Of a stretch of DNA of 64,000 nucleotides, positions 7,961 through 16,814 are shown piece after piece (positions within the stretch are counted from its first letter, which is position 1; each line of letters begins with the position of its first letter). Source of the stretch: Bog-113 sp965226755 (GTDB lineage Bacteria > Acidobacteriota > Terriglobia > Bryobacterales > Bryobacteraceae); contig CBDDDT010000003.1 in the NCBI GenBank assembly GCA_965226755.1, forward strand, positions 1,054,001-1,118,000, in the 5' to 3' direction. The notes below the pieces were generated by a model. It saw only the letters and a program-made list of their open reading frames with translations, searched no databases and had not been told where the DNA came from. The position numbers and the translations under genes were made by a program.

Positions 7961-9169
7961 ATGCAGAATCGAACGAATGAATCTCTGACGCCCGCCCTGT
8001 TGCGGGAACTCGCCGAAGCGAAACCGCCGTGCATCACGGCGGCGGTGCAAACCGGCGGGAACGCGCGCGCCCGGATGGAGGACGCGATGCGGGAAGTGGA
8101 GGCGAAGTTGAAGGCGGACGATCCCACTCTGCCGGACGAAGTCTTTGCGCCATTTCGCGCGCCCGTGCCGAAGATGGAGGAGCACAGCGCCGGCGGGAGC
8201 ATCGTCATTCTGAGTTCTCCCGATTCTTACTATCGGTTCACGAGCGAGGTTCCCGTGCGCGAAATCGTGAGCGTCGGCGAGGAATTTCACCTGCGTTCGC
8301 TGCTGCCGCTGCTGAGCCGGAAAGTCGAATTCTATATGCTGGCGCTGAGCCAGAATCACCTGCGGATTCTGCACTGCACGGAGTCGGAATCGGGCGAAGT
8401 CGCTTTTTCTCCCGATGTTCCGAAAGATTTCAATCAATCCCGGCAGACCCGTCAGCCCGACCATATGCTGGACAACCGCGCGGCGGGCGGGAAGGCGGTG
8501 GGAACGCACGGCATTTCGTTCGGAACCTCCAACGAAAAGGAGGATAAATACGAATATCTGCTGAATTATTACAAGATGATCGACAGGGGCGTGAACGCCA
8601 TGCTGGGCGGCGGCAATCTGCCGCTGGTGGTGGTCGCGGTGGAACATGAACTGGCGTTGTACTTCAGCGTGAATACGTATAAATTCGCCGTTGAACCGGG
8701 CGTGCATGGCGCTCCGGACGGATTGAAAGGCGGCGAGATGCATAAACGCGCGCTGGAGTTGATTCAATCCCGTCCGCCGGCGGCGGTGCGGCAGACTCTG
8801 GAGCACTTCGAGAAGAATGCGGGCACGGGCCACGCTTCTTCGCATGCCCAGGAGATCGTGAAGGCGGCGTTCGAAGGCCGCGTGTCACACCTGTTCCTGC
8901 AAGAGACCGCCGAATACCAAGGGAACTTCGATGAGGTTCGTCAGAGAGTGAAGCGGCACGCCGACGGCATCGCTCCCGCGCAGGACCTGCTCAACGAGGC
9001 GGTGGTCCAGACGCTGCGGCATGGAGGCGACGCGTGCGTGCTGCCGGGCAAAGAAATGCCCAACGGCGCGCCGGTCTGCGCGATTTTCCGCTATCCTTCG
9101 CCGGAGCTCCAGGAAAGCATGAAAAGCCCCGTGAAGAGCGCGGCGTCGGGCGCCGCTCCGCGTCTGTAA
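7961..9169 (+). CDS. baeRF7-type release-factor-like protein
   Basis: Predicted 402 residues from the ATG at 7961, preceded by a purine-rich ACAAGAGAG; an in-frame start at 7931 is less likely. The sequence resembles bacterial archaeo-eukaryotic release factor family 7 (baeRF7): an N-terminal domain with SSPDSYYRF and a long segment with FYMLALSQNHLRILHC, then an eRF1/Pelota-like C-terminal fold (LPLVVVAVEHELALYFSVN, and GRVSHLFLQETAEYQG where the family carries its conserved motif). These proteins are predicted to act in ribosome rescue or RNA processing, but none is well characterised. The phosphatase gene begins 7 bp downstream, so the two are probably cotranscribed. Confidence 0.7.
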   Translation: MQNRTNESLTPALLRELAEAKPPCITAAVQTGGNARARMEDAMREVEAKLKADDPTLPDEVFAPFRAPVPKMEEHSAGGSIVILSSPDSYYRFTSEVPVREIVSVGEEFHLRSLLPLLSRKVEFYMLALSQNHLRILHCTESESGEVAFSPDVPKDFNQSRQTRQPDHMLDNRAAGGKAVGTHGISFGTSNEKEDKYEYLLNYYKMIDRGVNAMLGGGNLPLVVVAVEHELALYFSVNTYKFAVEPGVHGAPDGLKGGEMHKRALELIQSRPPAAVRQTLEHFEKNAGTGHASSHAQEIVKAAFEGRVSHLFLQETAEYQGNFDEVRQRVKRHADGIAPAQDLLNEAVVQTLRHGGDACVLPGKEMPNGAPVCAIFRYPSPELQESMKSPVKSAASGAAPRL

Positions 9170-9175
9170 CGCGCC

Positions 9176-9769
9176 ATGGCGAACCGCGGCGATTTGTGGC
9201 TGATCCGGCATGGCGAGACGGCGTGGAGTCTTTCAGGCGCCCATACGGGCCGCACGGATTTGCCTTTAACCGCCGAGGGGGAAAGGCGCGCGGGGGTGGT
9301 GCGGGATGCGCTGAAAGACCGGCCTTTCGCGCTCGTGCTGACCAGTCCCCTTCTGCGGGCGCGGGAAACGTGCCGCATCGCGGGCTATGGCGATGTCGCG
9401 CAAGTGGAGCCCAACCTGACCGAGTGGGATTACGGCGATTACGAAGGGAAATCCACGCCCGACATCCGCCAATTCCGGCCGGGGTGGGAATTGTGGAAAG
9501 ACGGCGTTCCGCGGGGCGAGACCGTGGAGCGGGTCTACGCGCGCGCGGCGCAAGTGATCGAACGCGCGATGGAGCCGCAGGGCGATGTGGCGCTGTTTGC
9601 GCACGGCCACATTTTGCGGATCCTGACCGCCTGCTGGCTGGCTTTGGAGCCGCGGGGAGGACGGCTGTTCGCGCTCAGCACCGCCACGCTCAGCGTGCTG
9701 GGGCATGAACGGGAGCAGCGCGTCATCTCGCGTTGGAACGTTCCTCCGAATGGGTTGGAGGGGTTTTGA
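9176..9769 (+). CDS. Histidine phosphatase family protein (phosphoglycerate mutase-like)
   Basis: Predicted 197 residues. The catalytic RHGE motif occurs at about residues 11-14 (LIRHGETAW). The second histidine is in ALFAHGHILR near 145, with supporting residues in TSPLLRARETC and the acid-base region NLTEWDYGDYEG. This is the cofactor-independent-sized, cytosolic type, and the substrate cannot be predicted. It follows the baeRF7 gene by 7 bp. Its 3' end overlaps the convergent AhpD-like gene by 47 bp. Confidence 0.85.
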   Translation: MANRGDLWLIRHGETAWSLSGAHTGRTDLPLTAEGERRAGVVRDALKDRPFALVLTSPLLRARETCRIAGYGDVAQVEPNLTEWDYGDYEGKSTPDIRQFRPGWELWKDGVPRGETVERVYARAAQVIERAMEPQGDVALFAHGHILRILTACWLALEPRGGRLFALSTATLSVLGHEREQRVISRWNVPPNGLEGF

Positions 9770-10154
9770 AGGCCTCGTCGATCTCGACCTGGTAGCCATT
9801 CGCCAGGCGGTTGGTTTCATTCGCCATCCCCACGACAGCCATCAGTTCGGCGAACATCGAATCGGTCATGCCGGCTTTGCGCGCGCCCGCCGTATGCGAG
9901 GCGATGCAATAAGCGCAGCCGGTAGTGGCGCTGACGGCGAGGTAAATCATCTCCTTGGTGACAGCATCCAGGGCGCCGGGCGCCATAATCTGGCGAATGC
10001 TCTCCCACGTGCGGCGGAGCGAGACAGGATCGTTGGCGAGCGCTTTCCAGAAGTTGTTGATCCAGTTCACGTCGCGCACGCGCATGATGTCGTCAAAGAC
10101 CGCGCGCACGTCGGGACTCGCGGTTTCGTATTCGATCAGACGCAGCGCTGGCAT
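9723..10154 (-). CDS. Carboxymuconolactone decarboxylase/AhpD-like protein
   Basis: Predicted 143 residues. The core contains the AhpD-type redox motif CAYCIASH near residue 80, with the two cysteines and the histidine of the thiol peroxidase-like proton relay, preceded by EMIYLAVSATTG. Length is normal for the family. It probably reduces or detoxifies peroxides, or is a decarboxylase homologue; the exact substrate is unknown. It is convergent with the phosphatase gene and divergent from the cupin gene. Confidence 0.8.
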   Translation of the reverse strand: MPALRLIEYETASPDVRAVFDDIMRVRDVNWINNFWKALANDPVSLRRTWESIRQIMAPGALDAVTKEMIYLAVSATTGCAYCIASHTAGARKAGMTDSMFAELMAVVGMANETNRLANGYQVEIDEAFKTPPTHSEERSNAR

Positions 10155-10230
10155 AGTTTTCCGGTGTGATTCTCATAATGACGCATTGAGCGCGGCGCGT
10201 TTTGGCGCTTGCGGTGCACGTGAGTCCGTC

Positions 10231-10578
10231 ATGAGCGACTCAACGATTGTGAAGGTGGATTCCAGCCACTCGCCGCAAGGCAGCATGGGACAGAAGTACC
10301 TGGCGAGCGGCAAGAGCATGTCGATGCGGCTTTGGGATGAAGCGCCCGGCGAAGCGCGCCCGGCGGTCGCGCGCGATTACGAGACGGTGGGTTACGTGAT
10401 GGAAGGCCGCGCGACGCTGCACCTGGGCGATCAGCAAATCACGCTGGAAATGGGCAACTCCTGGGTGGTTCCCAAGGGTGCGGCGCACCGGTATGAAGTG
10501 ATCGAGCATTTTAGAGCCGTGGAGGCGACGCACCCGCCCGCGGAGTTTCGGGACCGCGACCGGGACCCACAGGAATAG
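10231..10578 (+). CDS. Small cupin-domain protein
   Basis: Predicted 115 residues from the ATG at 10231. The cupin core reads VGYVMEGRATLHLGDQQITLEMGNSWVVPKGAAHRYEV, shown here only as the family pattern: a Gly-rich first motif lacking the usual HxH pair and a second motif with a single histidine (AAHRY). Metal binding may be reduced or use other ligands. No substrate can be inferred from the neighbours. About 110 bp without a gene follow, before the histidine kinase. Confidence 0.7.
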   Translation: MSDSTIVKVDSSHSPQGSMGQKYLASGKSMSMRLWDEAPGEARPAVARDYETVGYVMEGRATLHLGDQQITLEMGNSWVVPKGAAHRYEVIEHFRAVEATHPPAEFRDRDRDPQE

Positions 10579-10690
10579 AACGGGAGGCTGTTTTCTCGCG
10601 GTACGCCCCGCAGGGTTTTTTCCGCAAACAATAGGCGTTTGCCCTAATTCATCACCGCCCTGGAACATCCTCAAATAGAAGAACCGGCGT

Positions 10691-13600
10691 ATGACATGGT
10701 TCCCTTATTTCCGCGCGTCTCGAACGGAAATAAGGACGAAGGCATGGCGCACGCGCGAGCGTGAAGCAGGGCCCTTGGAGAGGGGCGACGCCGCGGGAGC
10801 AACATCCGATCGCGGGACCGGGAGCCGCGCAAACCGGATTCTGGCCGCGAATGCGTTGGTCACGGGAGCCATCGGCGTTTTTGCGTTTTGCGGGTGGTTC
10901 TTTCACCTTCCCCGTCTTGCCGGACTGTCCGCATACGGCGGCGGCATGCTGTTCGACACCGCTATCGTCTGTACGCTGGCGGCGTTAGGTTTGTGGCTCA
11001 GCGGGCAAGGCCGCACGGCGCTGATGCGCTGGATTGGCGCTGGGCTCATGGTGGAGGGCGCGGTCAATTTTTTTATCCGCGATCCCGCGTTCTCCCTGCA
11101 AACGCTCGCCTTCCCGGACTTCCCGAATCAAATGGCGCGAGGGACAGCTGCCGTTTGCTTCCTCATTGGAGTCGAGCTTCTCGTACTCGCCCGGCCGGAT
11201 CGCTCGCCCCGATGGCTCGGAGTGATCGGTTGTTTGTCGACGGTCATCGTCAGTTTCGGCCTGATCGCGTTGCTGGGACACGCGGCAGGTCTGGAGAAAG
11301 ACGGATGGTGGGGCATATTTTTCGTTCACATCGCGGTTCCGGCCGCCGCCAGTTTCTGTAGTTTCGGGTTCGCGTCGGGCGCGACGATCTGGAAAGAGGC
11401 GAAGGAGAATACGCAGGCGCTCTCCGTCTCCGCGGCGGCGCTGGCCATTCTGGGCTCATTTCTTATTTTCGCCGCCGTGGACACGTCGGTATGGGCGAGC
11501 GCGGATGCCGTGCTGAGCACCCGGCGGCAAATCCAGACTCGCTCGAAGGAAATTAGATATCTGGAAAACCTCCTGGGGGCGGTGCGAAGAGCGGAAAGCG
11601 GCCAGCGGGGCTATCTGCTGACGGGAAACACTCTGTATCTGAAGGCCTTCTACGAAGGGCGCGAGAGCTTTCGCGCCATTTTGCAAAGCACTGAATTCCC
11701 GGGTACGACACTGCGGACGGATTCGCTATCGGAGTTTTACGAGATGGAGCGCACCATCGCGCTCGAAGCGGGAGGCCGCCATGACGCCGCCGTAGAGATC
11801 GTGCGGTCGTCGCAGGGGTTGCGCCTGATGGATCGGATTGAGGCGGTGGCGGAGGCGAGGAAGAAATTCGTGCGGACGGGTCTGGGTAACAGTCTGGATC
11901 AGAGCCGTGAGTCTGTGCTCCTGGTCCGGAAGACCGTTATCCTCTCGAATGCTCTCGCGTTCGTGCTGGCGGTGGTTGCGCTCCTTCTGGCGGGCTTTGA
12001 AATTCGGCGGCGCGCCCGGTTTGAACGAATTCTCCGGGAAAACGAATTTTCGCTGGCCCGGACCAACCAGGAACTTCGCACGCAGACCGAAAAGGCGGAG
12101 GAAGCCAGCCAGGCCAAGAGCAGCTTTCTGGCGTCGATGAGCCATGAGATCCGCACCCCCATGAACGCCATTCTGGGCATGGCGGATATGCTTTGGGAAA
12201 CGGAGCTGTCCGAAACCCAGCGCCACTATCTCGAAGTATTCCGGCGCGCGGGCGGAAATCTGCTGGCCGTCATCAATAATATTCTGGATTTATCCAAGAT
12301 CGAGTCGCAAAGCTTTGAACTCGAGCAGATCGATTTCGATCTCTGTGAAACGGTGGAACAGGTGACGGAAATTCTGGCTCCGCAGGCGGATGCAAAGGGA
12401 TTGTCTTTGCAGGCGCGCATTGAGGCGGGAACCGCGACGAGCCTCATCGGCGATCCGGTCCGGTTGCAGCAGATTCTGCTGAACCTGCTTGGCAACGCGA
12501 TCAAATTCACCGTTCGCGGCGAAGTGCTCTTGCGAGTTCGGTCACAGTGCACCCCCACGCACGCCACCCTGGAATTCGAGGTATCGGACACCGGAATCGG
12601 CATCGCCCCCGCGCAGCTTGGCGCCATTTTCGAAGACTTCGCGCAGGCAGAGTCCTCGACCACGCGGATCTACGGCGGAACCGGCCTCGGGCTGGGAATC
12701 AGCCGGCGGCTGGCCCGCAGAATGGGCGGCGAACTTCACGTCGAGAGCGAACCCACAAAGGGAAGCACATTCTTCTTTGCCTGCACTCTTCTGATGGGGC
12801 ACGAGCAGAGCCGCACGGCTTTGACCAGAGTCGGCGATGTAGCCGGCAAATCGGTCATGATTGTGGACAACAACGCCACCAACCGGGCGGTGCTGGGGGA
12901 AATGTGTTCGGCTTGGGGAATGGACGTCACCACCTGCGGACGCGGGGACGACGCGATCCTGTTGGCGGGCGAAGCGGATCAACGGTTCGACTTGGCCTTG
13001 GTGGACCGGCTGATGCCCGGAATGGACGGCTTCGCCACGGCGTGCGGGCTGCTGGACGTCGATCCCGAAATCGGCATCTTCATCATCAGTTCGGAAAGCC
13101 GGGCGGGCGATGTGTCGCGATGCCGCAAGCTCGGGCTGGCGGGCCACCTCATGAAACCGGTGCGCCGCGCGGAACTCCTGCAACAACTGGTGAAGGCGGT
13201 GGGGTCGGCTGAACCTCCGGCGAAGAAGCTGTCCGGCGGGGATCCCGCCCCCGCGACACGCAACAATTCGGGCGGGACGGAAAAGAGAAAGATCCTCATC
13301 GCGGAGGATTCCGAAGACAACCGGTTTCTCCTGCGGGCCTATTGCGCGGGAACTTGCTATGCACTGACCTTCGTCGAGAATGGGGAGCAAGCCGTGCTGG
13401 CGTACCGGAGCGGCGGTTACGATCTGATCGCCATGGATGTGCAGATGCCCGTGATGGACGGCCTGGAGGCGACACGCCAAATCCGCGCTCTGGAGCAGGC
13501 TGCGGGCCGGCCCCGGATCCCGATTTGCGCCCTGACGGCGAACGCACTGCGCGGCGACGTGGAACAAGCGCTCGAAGCTGGCTGTGACGCGCATCTGGCG

Positions 13601-13990
13601 AAGCCGGTTTCCAAGCAGAGATTTCTGAGTGCGCTCGAGGAATTGCGGAACGGCGCCAAGAACGCGGCGGATGGCGGCAGTGAGCCCGCGGCGCTGGTCG
13701 AGATTCCGGAAGGGATGGGAGAACTGGCGCGAAACTATCTGCTGGCGCGGCAGCGGGAATTGACTGTGTTCGTGGAGACTCTGGGGCGAGCGGACTTCGG
13801 CGAATTGAAGAGTCTTGCTCATAACCTCAAGGGCACCGGCGCCAGCTTCGGCTTCGCGGAAATCACCCGGCTGGGCGCCGAAATGGAGCAGGCCGCCAAG
13901 GAACTCAACCAGGCGTCGCTCGCGCGGCAGCTCGGCGAACTTGCCAGTTACATCGCGGCGGCGAGCCAGCAGGTCGAGGCAGCCGCTTGA
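10691..13990 (+). CDS. Hybrid sensor histidine kinase (membrane sensor, CHASE3, HisKA, HATPase, two receivers, HPt)
   Basis: Predicted 1099 residues. A multi-helix membrane region occupies about 50-260. A CHASE3-type extracytoplasmic domain follows (RRAESGQRGYLLTGN), with another helix near 420-440. HisKA carries the phosphorylated histidine in SHEIRTPMN (H485). The ATPase domain shows the N-box LLGNAIKFT, DTGIGI and GGTGLGLG. Receiver 1 has LVDRLMPGMDG (D772) and receiver 2 has AMDVQMPVMDG (D916). An HPt module ends the protein (AHNLKGTGASFG, H1044). All phosphorelay residues are present. Output must pass to a separate protein, and the stand-alone receiver 98 bp downstream is the obvious candidate. 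Stimulus unknown. Confidence 0.9.
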   Translation: MTWFPYFRASRTEIRTKAWRTREREAGPLERGDAAGATSDRGTGSRANRILAANALVTGAIGVFAFCGWFFHLPRLAGLSAYGGGMLFDTAIVCTLAALGLWLSGQGRTALMRWIGAGLMVEGAVNFFIRDPAFSLQTLAFPDFPNQMARGTAAVCFLIGVELLVLARPDRSPRWLGVIGCLSTVIVSFGLIALLGHAAGLEKDGWWGIFFVHIAVPAAASFCSFGFASGATIWKEAKENTQALSVSAAALAILGSFLIFAAVDTSVWASADAVLSTRRQIQTRSKEIRYLENLLGAVRRAESGQRGYLLTGNTLYLKAFYEGRESFRAILQSTEFPGTTLRTDSLSEFYEMERTIALEAGGRHDAAVEIVRSSQGLRLMDRIEAVAEARKKFVRTGLGNSLDQSRESVLLVRKTVILSNALAFVLAVVALLLAGFEIRRRARFERILRENEFSLARTNQELRTQTEKAEEASQAKSSFLASMSHEIRTPMNAILGMADMLWETELSETQRHYLEVFRRAGGNLLAVINNILDLSKIESQSFELEQIDFDLCETVEQVTEILAPQADAKGLSLQARIEAGTATSLIGDPVRLQQILLNLLGNAIKFTVRGEVLLRVRSQCTPTHATLEFEVSDTGIGIAPAQLGAIFEDFAQAESSTTRIYGGTGLGLGISRRLARRMGGELHVESEPTKGSTFFFACTLLMGHEQSRTALTRVGDVAGKSVMIVDNNATNRAVLGEMCSAWGMDVTTCGRGDDAILLAGEADQRFDLALVDRLMPGMDGFATACGLLDVDPEIGIFIISSESRAGDVSRCRKLGLAGHLMKPVRRAELLQQLVKAVGSAEPPAKKLSGGDPAPATRNNSGGTEKRKILIAEDSEDNRFLLRAYCAGTCYALTFVENGEQAVLAYRSGGYDLIAMDVQMPVMDGLEATRQIRALEQAAGRPRIPICALTANALRGDVEQALEAGCDAHLAKPVSKQRFLSALEELRNGAKNAADGGSEPAALVEIPEGMGELARNYLLARQRELTVFVETLGRADFGELKSLAHNLKGTGASFGFAEITRLGAEMEQAAKELNQASLARQLGELASYIAAASQQVEAAA

Positions 13991-14088
13991 GAAGCGGGGC
14001 GGCGGCGATCCGGAGCGCCCGCTGAGCGACTAAAGTTTCTGTGTTCTGCTTCCGATTAAAAGAGCAAGAGCATCAAGGAAGGCCTTAA

Positions 14089-14607
14089 GTGGTGAACACC
14101 AACCAAACCGAACACCAAAACCCTTGCAAGGTCCTCCTTATCGACGACAGCAGCGACGTCGCTTCTTTGATCAGGGCGCATCTGAGCGATCCGCGCATCA
14201 GCTTGACGGTCTCAAACAACGGGAGGGAAGGCATCGAGGCATTCATAAACGGCTCTTTTGATTTTGTGTTGATGGATCTGCAAATGCCGGAAATGGATGG
14301 CTATGAAGCCACCCGGCAAATTCGTCTCTGGGAACGGCAGAACAATCTTCGTCCGACGCCGATCGCCGCTCTCACGGCCTCCTCGTCGCCCGCCGACATC
14401 TCGGAAATGTTCATTTCCGGATGCAGCCATTACTTACCCAAGCCGATTACACGAAATGTTCTGCTGCAAACGGTCGGACAGTATTTCGCCGCTTCGCGGA
14501 AAGATTTGAGTGCACCCGCCGCCAGCCTCGCGAGCCTGGAGAAGGCGACGCGCAACCCGGTGGCGAAAACGGCGGTTCCGAATGCGCGCAACTCCCGGCA
14601 GCCCTGA
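14089..14607 (+). CDS. Stand-alone response regulator (receiver domain only)
   Basis: Predicted 172 residues, GTG start with the purine-rich AAGGAAGG upstream. A complete receiver domain spans about 13-135: LLIDDSSD acidic pocket, phospho-acceptor in FVLMDLQMPEMDG (D63), the Thr/Ser switch in ALTASS, and the Lys in YLPKPI. The C-terminal ~35 residues are Ala/Ser-rich with no output domain. It resembles the second receiver of the kinase encoded just upstream, and probably receives phosphate from that kinase's HPt or competes for it. Confidence 0.85.
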   Translation: MVNTNQTEHQNPCKVLLIDDSSDVASLIRAHLSDPRISLTVSNNGREGIEAFINGSFDFVLMDLQMPEMDGYEATRQIRLWERQNNLRPTPIAALTASSSPADISEMFISGCSHYLPKPITRNVLLQTVGQYFAASRKDLSAPAASLASLEKATRNPVAKTAVPNARNSRQP

Positions 14608-14732
14608 CGACGGCAGCCCTTTTCCGCCTTTTTCCGCAAACCCGTTCACAGCCCGTCCACTAGCCAAACAAGAGACTTAACCATGTAACTCCCTCACCTA
14701 TCTGCTATCTCAAGGCAGGAGAAGCATTCGCT

Positions 14733-15374
14733 TTGATTGCCGGTATAGACGTTTCCCATTTCAACGGCGCGATTGACTGGCGCGCCGCGGCCGGATCCAT
14801 CTCTTTCGCGTTCACGAAAGCTACACAGGGGACGAGCTATGTCGATCCCCGGTTCGATGAAAACTGGACCGCGATGAAGCACGAAGCTATCCCGCGCGGC
14901 GCTTACCACTTTTTCGATCCCTCCGAAGACGCCGCCGCGCAGGCCGCGCACTTCCTCAGCGCCGTGCGGCTCGAACCCACCGACCTGCCGCCTGTGCTCG
15001 ATATGGAAACGCTCGGCGGCGCTCATCCCGCCGAGGCTGCCGCGGGAATGCAATCGTGGCTCGACACGGTCGGCCACGCGACCGGCCGCATCCCCATCGT
15101 TTACACCAGCGCCAGCTTTTGGCAACAGCTCGGCAACCCCGCCAGGCCCGGTCAATCCCCGCTTTGGGTAGCTCACTACGGCGTCAGCACTCCGCACATT
15201 CCCCGTTGCTGGACCTCCTGGACTTTGTGGCAGTTCAGCGACGCCGGCCGGTGCAGCGGCATCTCCGGCCATGTCGACCTGGACCGCTTCTCGGGAACTG
15301 TCGATGACCTGCGCACACTGGGGCAGCTTCCGCCGGCCGGCCCGTCGGCTAACTCCGCGTCTGCTAACTCTTAA
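14733..15374 (+). CDS. GH25 lysozyme-like glycosidase
   Basis: Predicted 213 residues from TTG 14733, supported by a good AGGAGAAG site 7-10 bases before. The GH25 fold is clear: GIDVSHFNGAIDW at the N-terminus, FAFTKATQG, GAYHFF, the catalytic DxE pair in VLDMET near residue 90, IVYTSASFW, and LWQFSDAG at the end of the barrel. The family cleaves the MurNAc-GlcNAc bond of peptidoglycan. No signal peptide is visible: the start falls directly at the first beta strand. It may be released by lysis or exported by another route. The CPBP protease gene begins 3 bases after the stop. Confidence 0.85.
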   Translation: MIAGIDVSHFNGAIDWRAAAGSISFAFTKATQGTSYVDPRFDENWTAMKHEAIPRGAYHFFDPSEDAAAQAAHFLSAVRLEPTDLPPVLDMETLGGAHPAEAAAGMQSWLDTVGHATGRIPIVYTSASFWQQLGNPARPGQSPLWVAHYGVSTPHIPRCWTSWTLWQFSDAGRCSGISGHVDLDRFSGTVDDLRTLGQLPPAGPSANSASANS

Positions 15375-15377
15375 ACA

Positions 15378-16346
15378 TTGCCATCGCCGCGCAGATTGAT
15401 CTCCGCCGCCATCGGTTATCTGCTCATTGTGATCGCGTTCGTGGGCGTGGCGATTTCGTTCGGGCTTGCCGCCGTGCTCGGGAAGCACTTCGCGAGCGGA
15501 CTGCTGAGCTTCGCTTTGCTGCTCATCCCCTACTGGTTCTTCGGCTTCGGCGCCGCGGAACCGCTGGGCCGCCGGCTCGACCGGCCATGGAAGCGCCTCG
15601 CCGCATCGGAGCTTCTGCTCGTGCCATACCTGGTCTTCGTTGTCCCGCTGGGCGCGTTCCAGCTCGGGACTGGATTGGGTTTGTTCTGCATGATTCTGGC
15701 GATCACCGCGGTCCTGGAACACGGCCGCGCACATGATGCGCCGAACTGGCACGATGCCGCCGCGCTATGCCTGCTCGCCGCGGCGGTCGAGCTTCCGTGG
15801 TTCCGCGACGCGTTCCCGGCAGCCGGTCTGAGCGGACTGTCGAAGCTCCTGTTCGTCGACGCCGGACTGTTCGGCTTCCTCGTCGTGCGCCCGATCGGAG
15901 GCATTGGGTTTGATCTGCGGATTCGACGATGCGATGTCGTCGTGGGCTTTCGGGAGTTCCTGTTCTTCCTGCCGATCGCGCTTACGCTTGGCTTTGTTTT
16001 GCACTTCCTGCATTTTCATCCGGTTGGCTTTGTTCCGCTCCGTTTCACCGCCGCCTGGATATTCACTTTCTTTTTCGTGGCGCTTCCCGAGGAGATCTTC
16101 TTCCGCGGGCTGCTCTTGAATTTGCTGGGCCGCCGCTGGGGAAGCTCCCGCGCGCTGATCGTCACGTCCCTGCTTTTCGGACTGGCTCACTTTCCGAAGC
16201 GCGCGGCGTTCAACTGGCGATACGTCATCCTGGCCGCGATCGCCGGAGTTTTCTACGGGCGCGCCTGGCTGGCGCGCCGCCGCGTCCTCACCTCAGGCGT
16301 AACTCACGCCACGGTGGACGCCGTCTGGTCCATCTGGCTTCGCTGA
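15378..16346 (+). CDS. CPBP-family intramembrane metalloprotease
   Basis: Predicted 322 residues, TTG start 3 bases after the GH25 gene. About eight hydrophobic segments are visible. The diagnostic CPBP/Abi motifs are in the C-terminal half: EEIFFRGLLL near residue 238, FGLAHFP near 270, and the final THATVDAVW. The glutamate pair and histidines are the expected metal ligands of CAAX/Abi-type proteases. Such proteins mature prenylated or other membrane substrates, or protect against bacteriocins. Pairing with a lysozyme hints at cell-envelope turnover, but this is inference. Confidence 0.85.
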   Translation: MPSPRRLISAAIGYLLIVIAFVGVAISFGLAAVLGKHFASGLLSFALLLIPYWFFGFGAAEPLGRRLDRPWKRLAASELLLVPYLVFVVPLGAFQLGTGLGLFCMILAITAVLEHGRAHDAPNWHDAAALCLLAAAVELPWFRDAFPAAGLSGLSKLLFVDAGLFGFLVVRPIGGIGFDLRIRRCDVVVGFREFLFFLPIALTLGFVLHFLHFHPVGFVPLRFTAAWIFTFFFVALPEEIFFRGLLLNLLGRRWGSSRALIVTSLLFGLAHFPKRAAFNWRYVILAAIAGVFYGRAWLARRRVLTSGVTHATVDAVWSIWLR

Positions 16347-16464
16347 TCGCCGCCAAGTTGCGAAACGGGGCGCCGTGGTCCCAGTTCCGGACGCCAGAGC
16401 TTGTTGGCGGATGGAAACAAAGCACTTGGCGCGGTCCTGCGCCTGCATTGTGCGTTCACTGGCG

Positions 16465-16491
16465 TGCACAAGGATGCACAAGTCTGCACAA
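16465..16491. promoter_or_regulatory. Three phased TGCACAA iterons
   Basis: TGCACAA occurs at 16465-16471, 16475-16481 and 16485-16491, exactly 10 bp apart (one helical turn), starting 49 bp upstream of the ATG of the small recombinase-like gene. A related TGCATTG lies just upstream. The arrangement looks like a cooperative binding site for a repressor or initiator-type protein. Confidence 0.55.
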
Positions 16492-16513
16492 TCACGGAGG
16501 TCACACAACGGCC

Positions 16514-16813
16514 ATGCGCGAACGAATTGAGATTCCTTACGGTCTCCAGGCGAGCCCCGACGGCTTCTATCTCGAGGATCGTCCCGACGAACGGCGCGTC
16601 CTGATGTTCATCCTGAATGCGGTGGTGGATGACCGTCCGCTCTCCGGGATCAGCGCCGATCTGAACCACGCCGGGTTCGTGACGCGCCAGGGAAAACCGT
16701 GGTCGGCGGCCGCCGTCTTCGAGCTTCTGCCGCTTTTAATCGATTCCAGCCCCAAGCTTTTCGCCAGCCCGGACTGGATCGCCCAGCGGGAAAAGCGCGA
16801 GAAACGAGCGTGA
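16514..16813 (+). CDS. Small recombinase-domain-like protein
   Basis: Predicted 99 residues from the ATG at 16514, with GGAGG at about 16496-16500. The middle (VLMFILNAVVDDRPLSGIS, then ADLNHAGFVTRQGKPWSAAA) resembles the 'Recombinase' linker domain of serine recombinases, which reads target DNA. The catalytic resolvase domain is absent. It could be a free-standing DNA-binding protein or a domesticated remnant. The phased iterons upstream may be its own site. Its stop is 2 bp from the end of the convergent hrpB gene. Confidence 0.6.
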   Translation: MRERIEIPYGLQASPDGFYLEDRPDERRVLMFILNAVVDDRPLSGISADLNHAGFVTRQGKPWSAAAVFELLPLLIDSSPKLFASPDWIAQREKREKRA

Positions 16814-16814
16814 C

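Noticed and set aside
12542..13822. 426-codon open frame on the minus strand inside the histidine kinase gene
   Set aside because: It is a GC-driven shadow of a clearly coding kinase/receiver frame and shows no protein-family features.
14694..15752. 352-codon minus-strand frame opposite the GH25 and CPBP genes
   Set aside because: It spans two well-supported plus-strand genes and is arginine/glutamine-rich shadow sequence.
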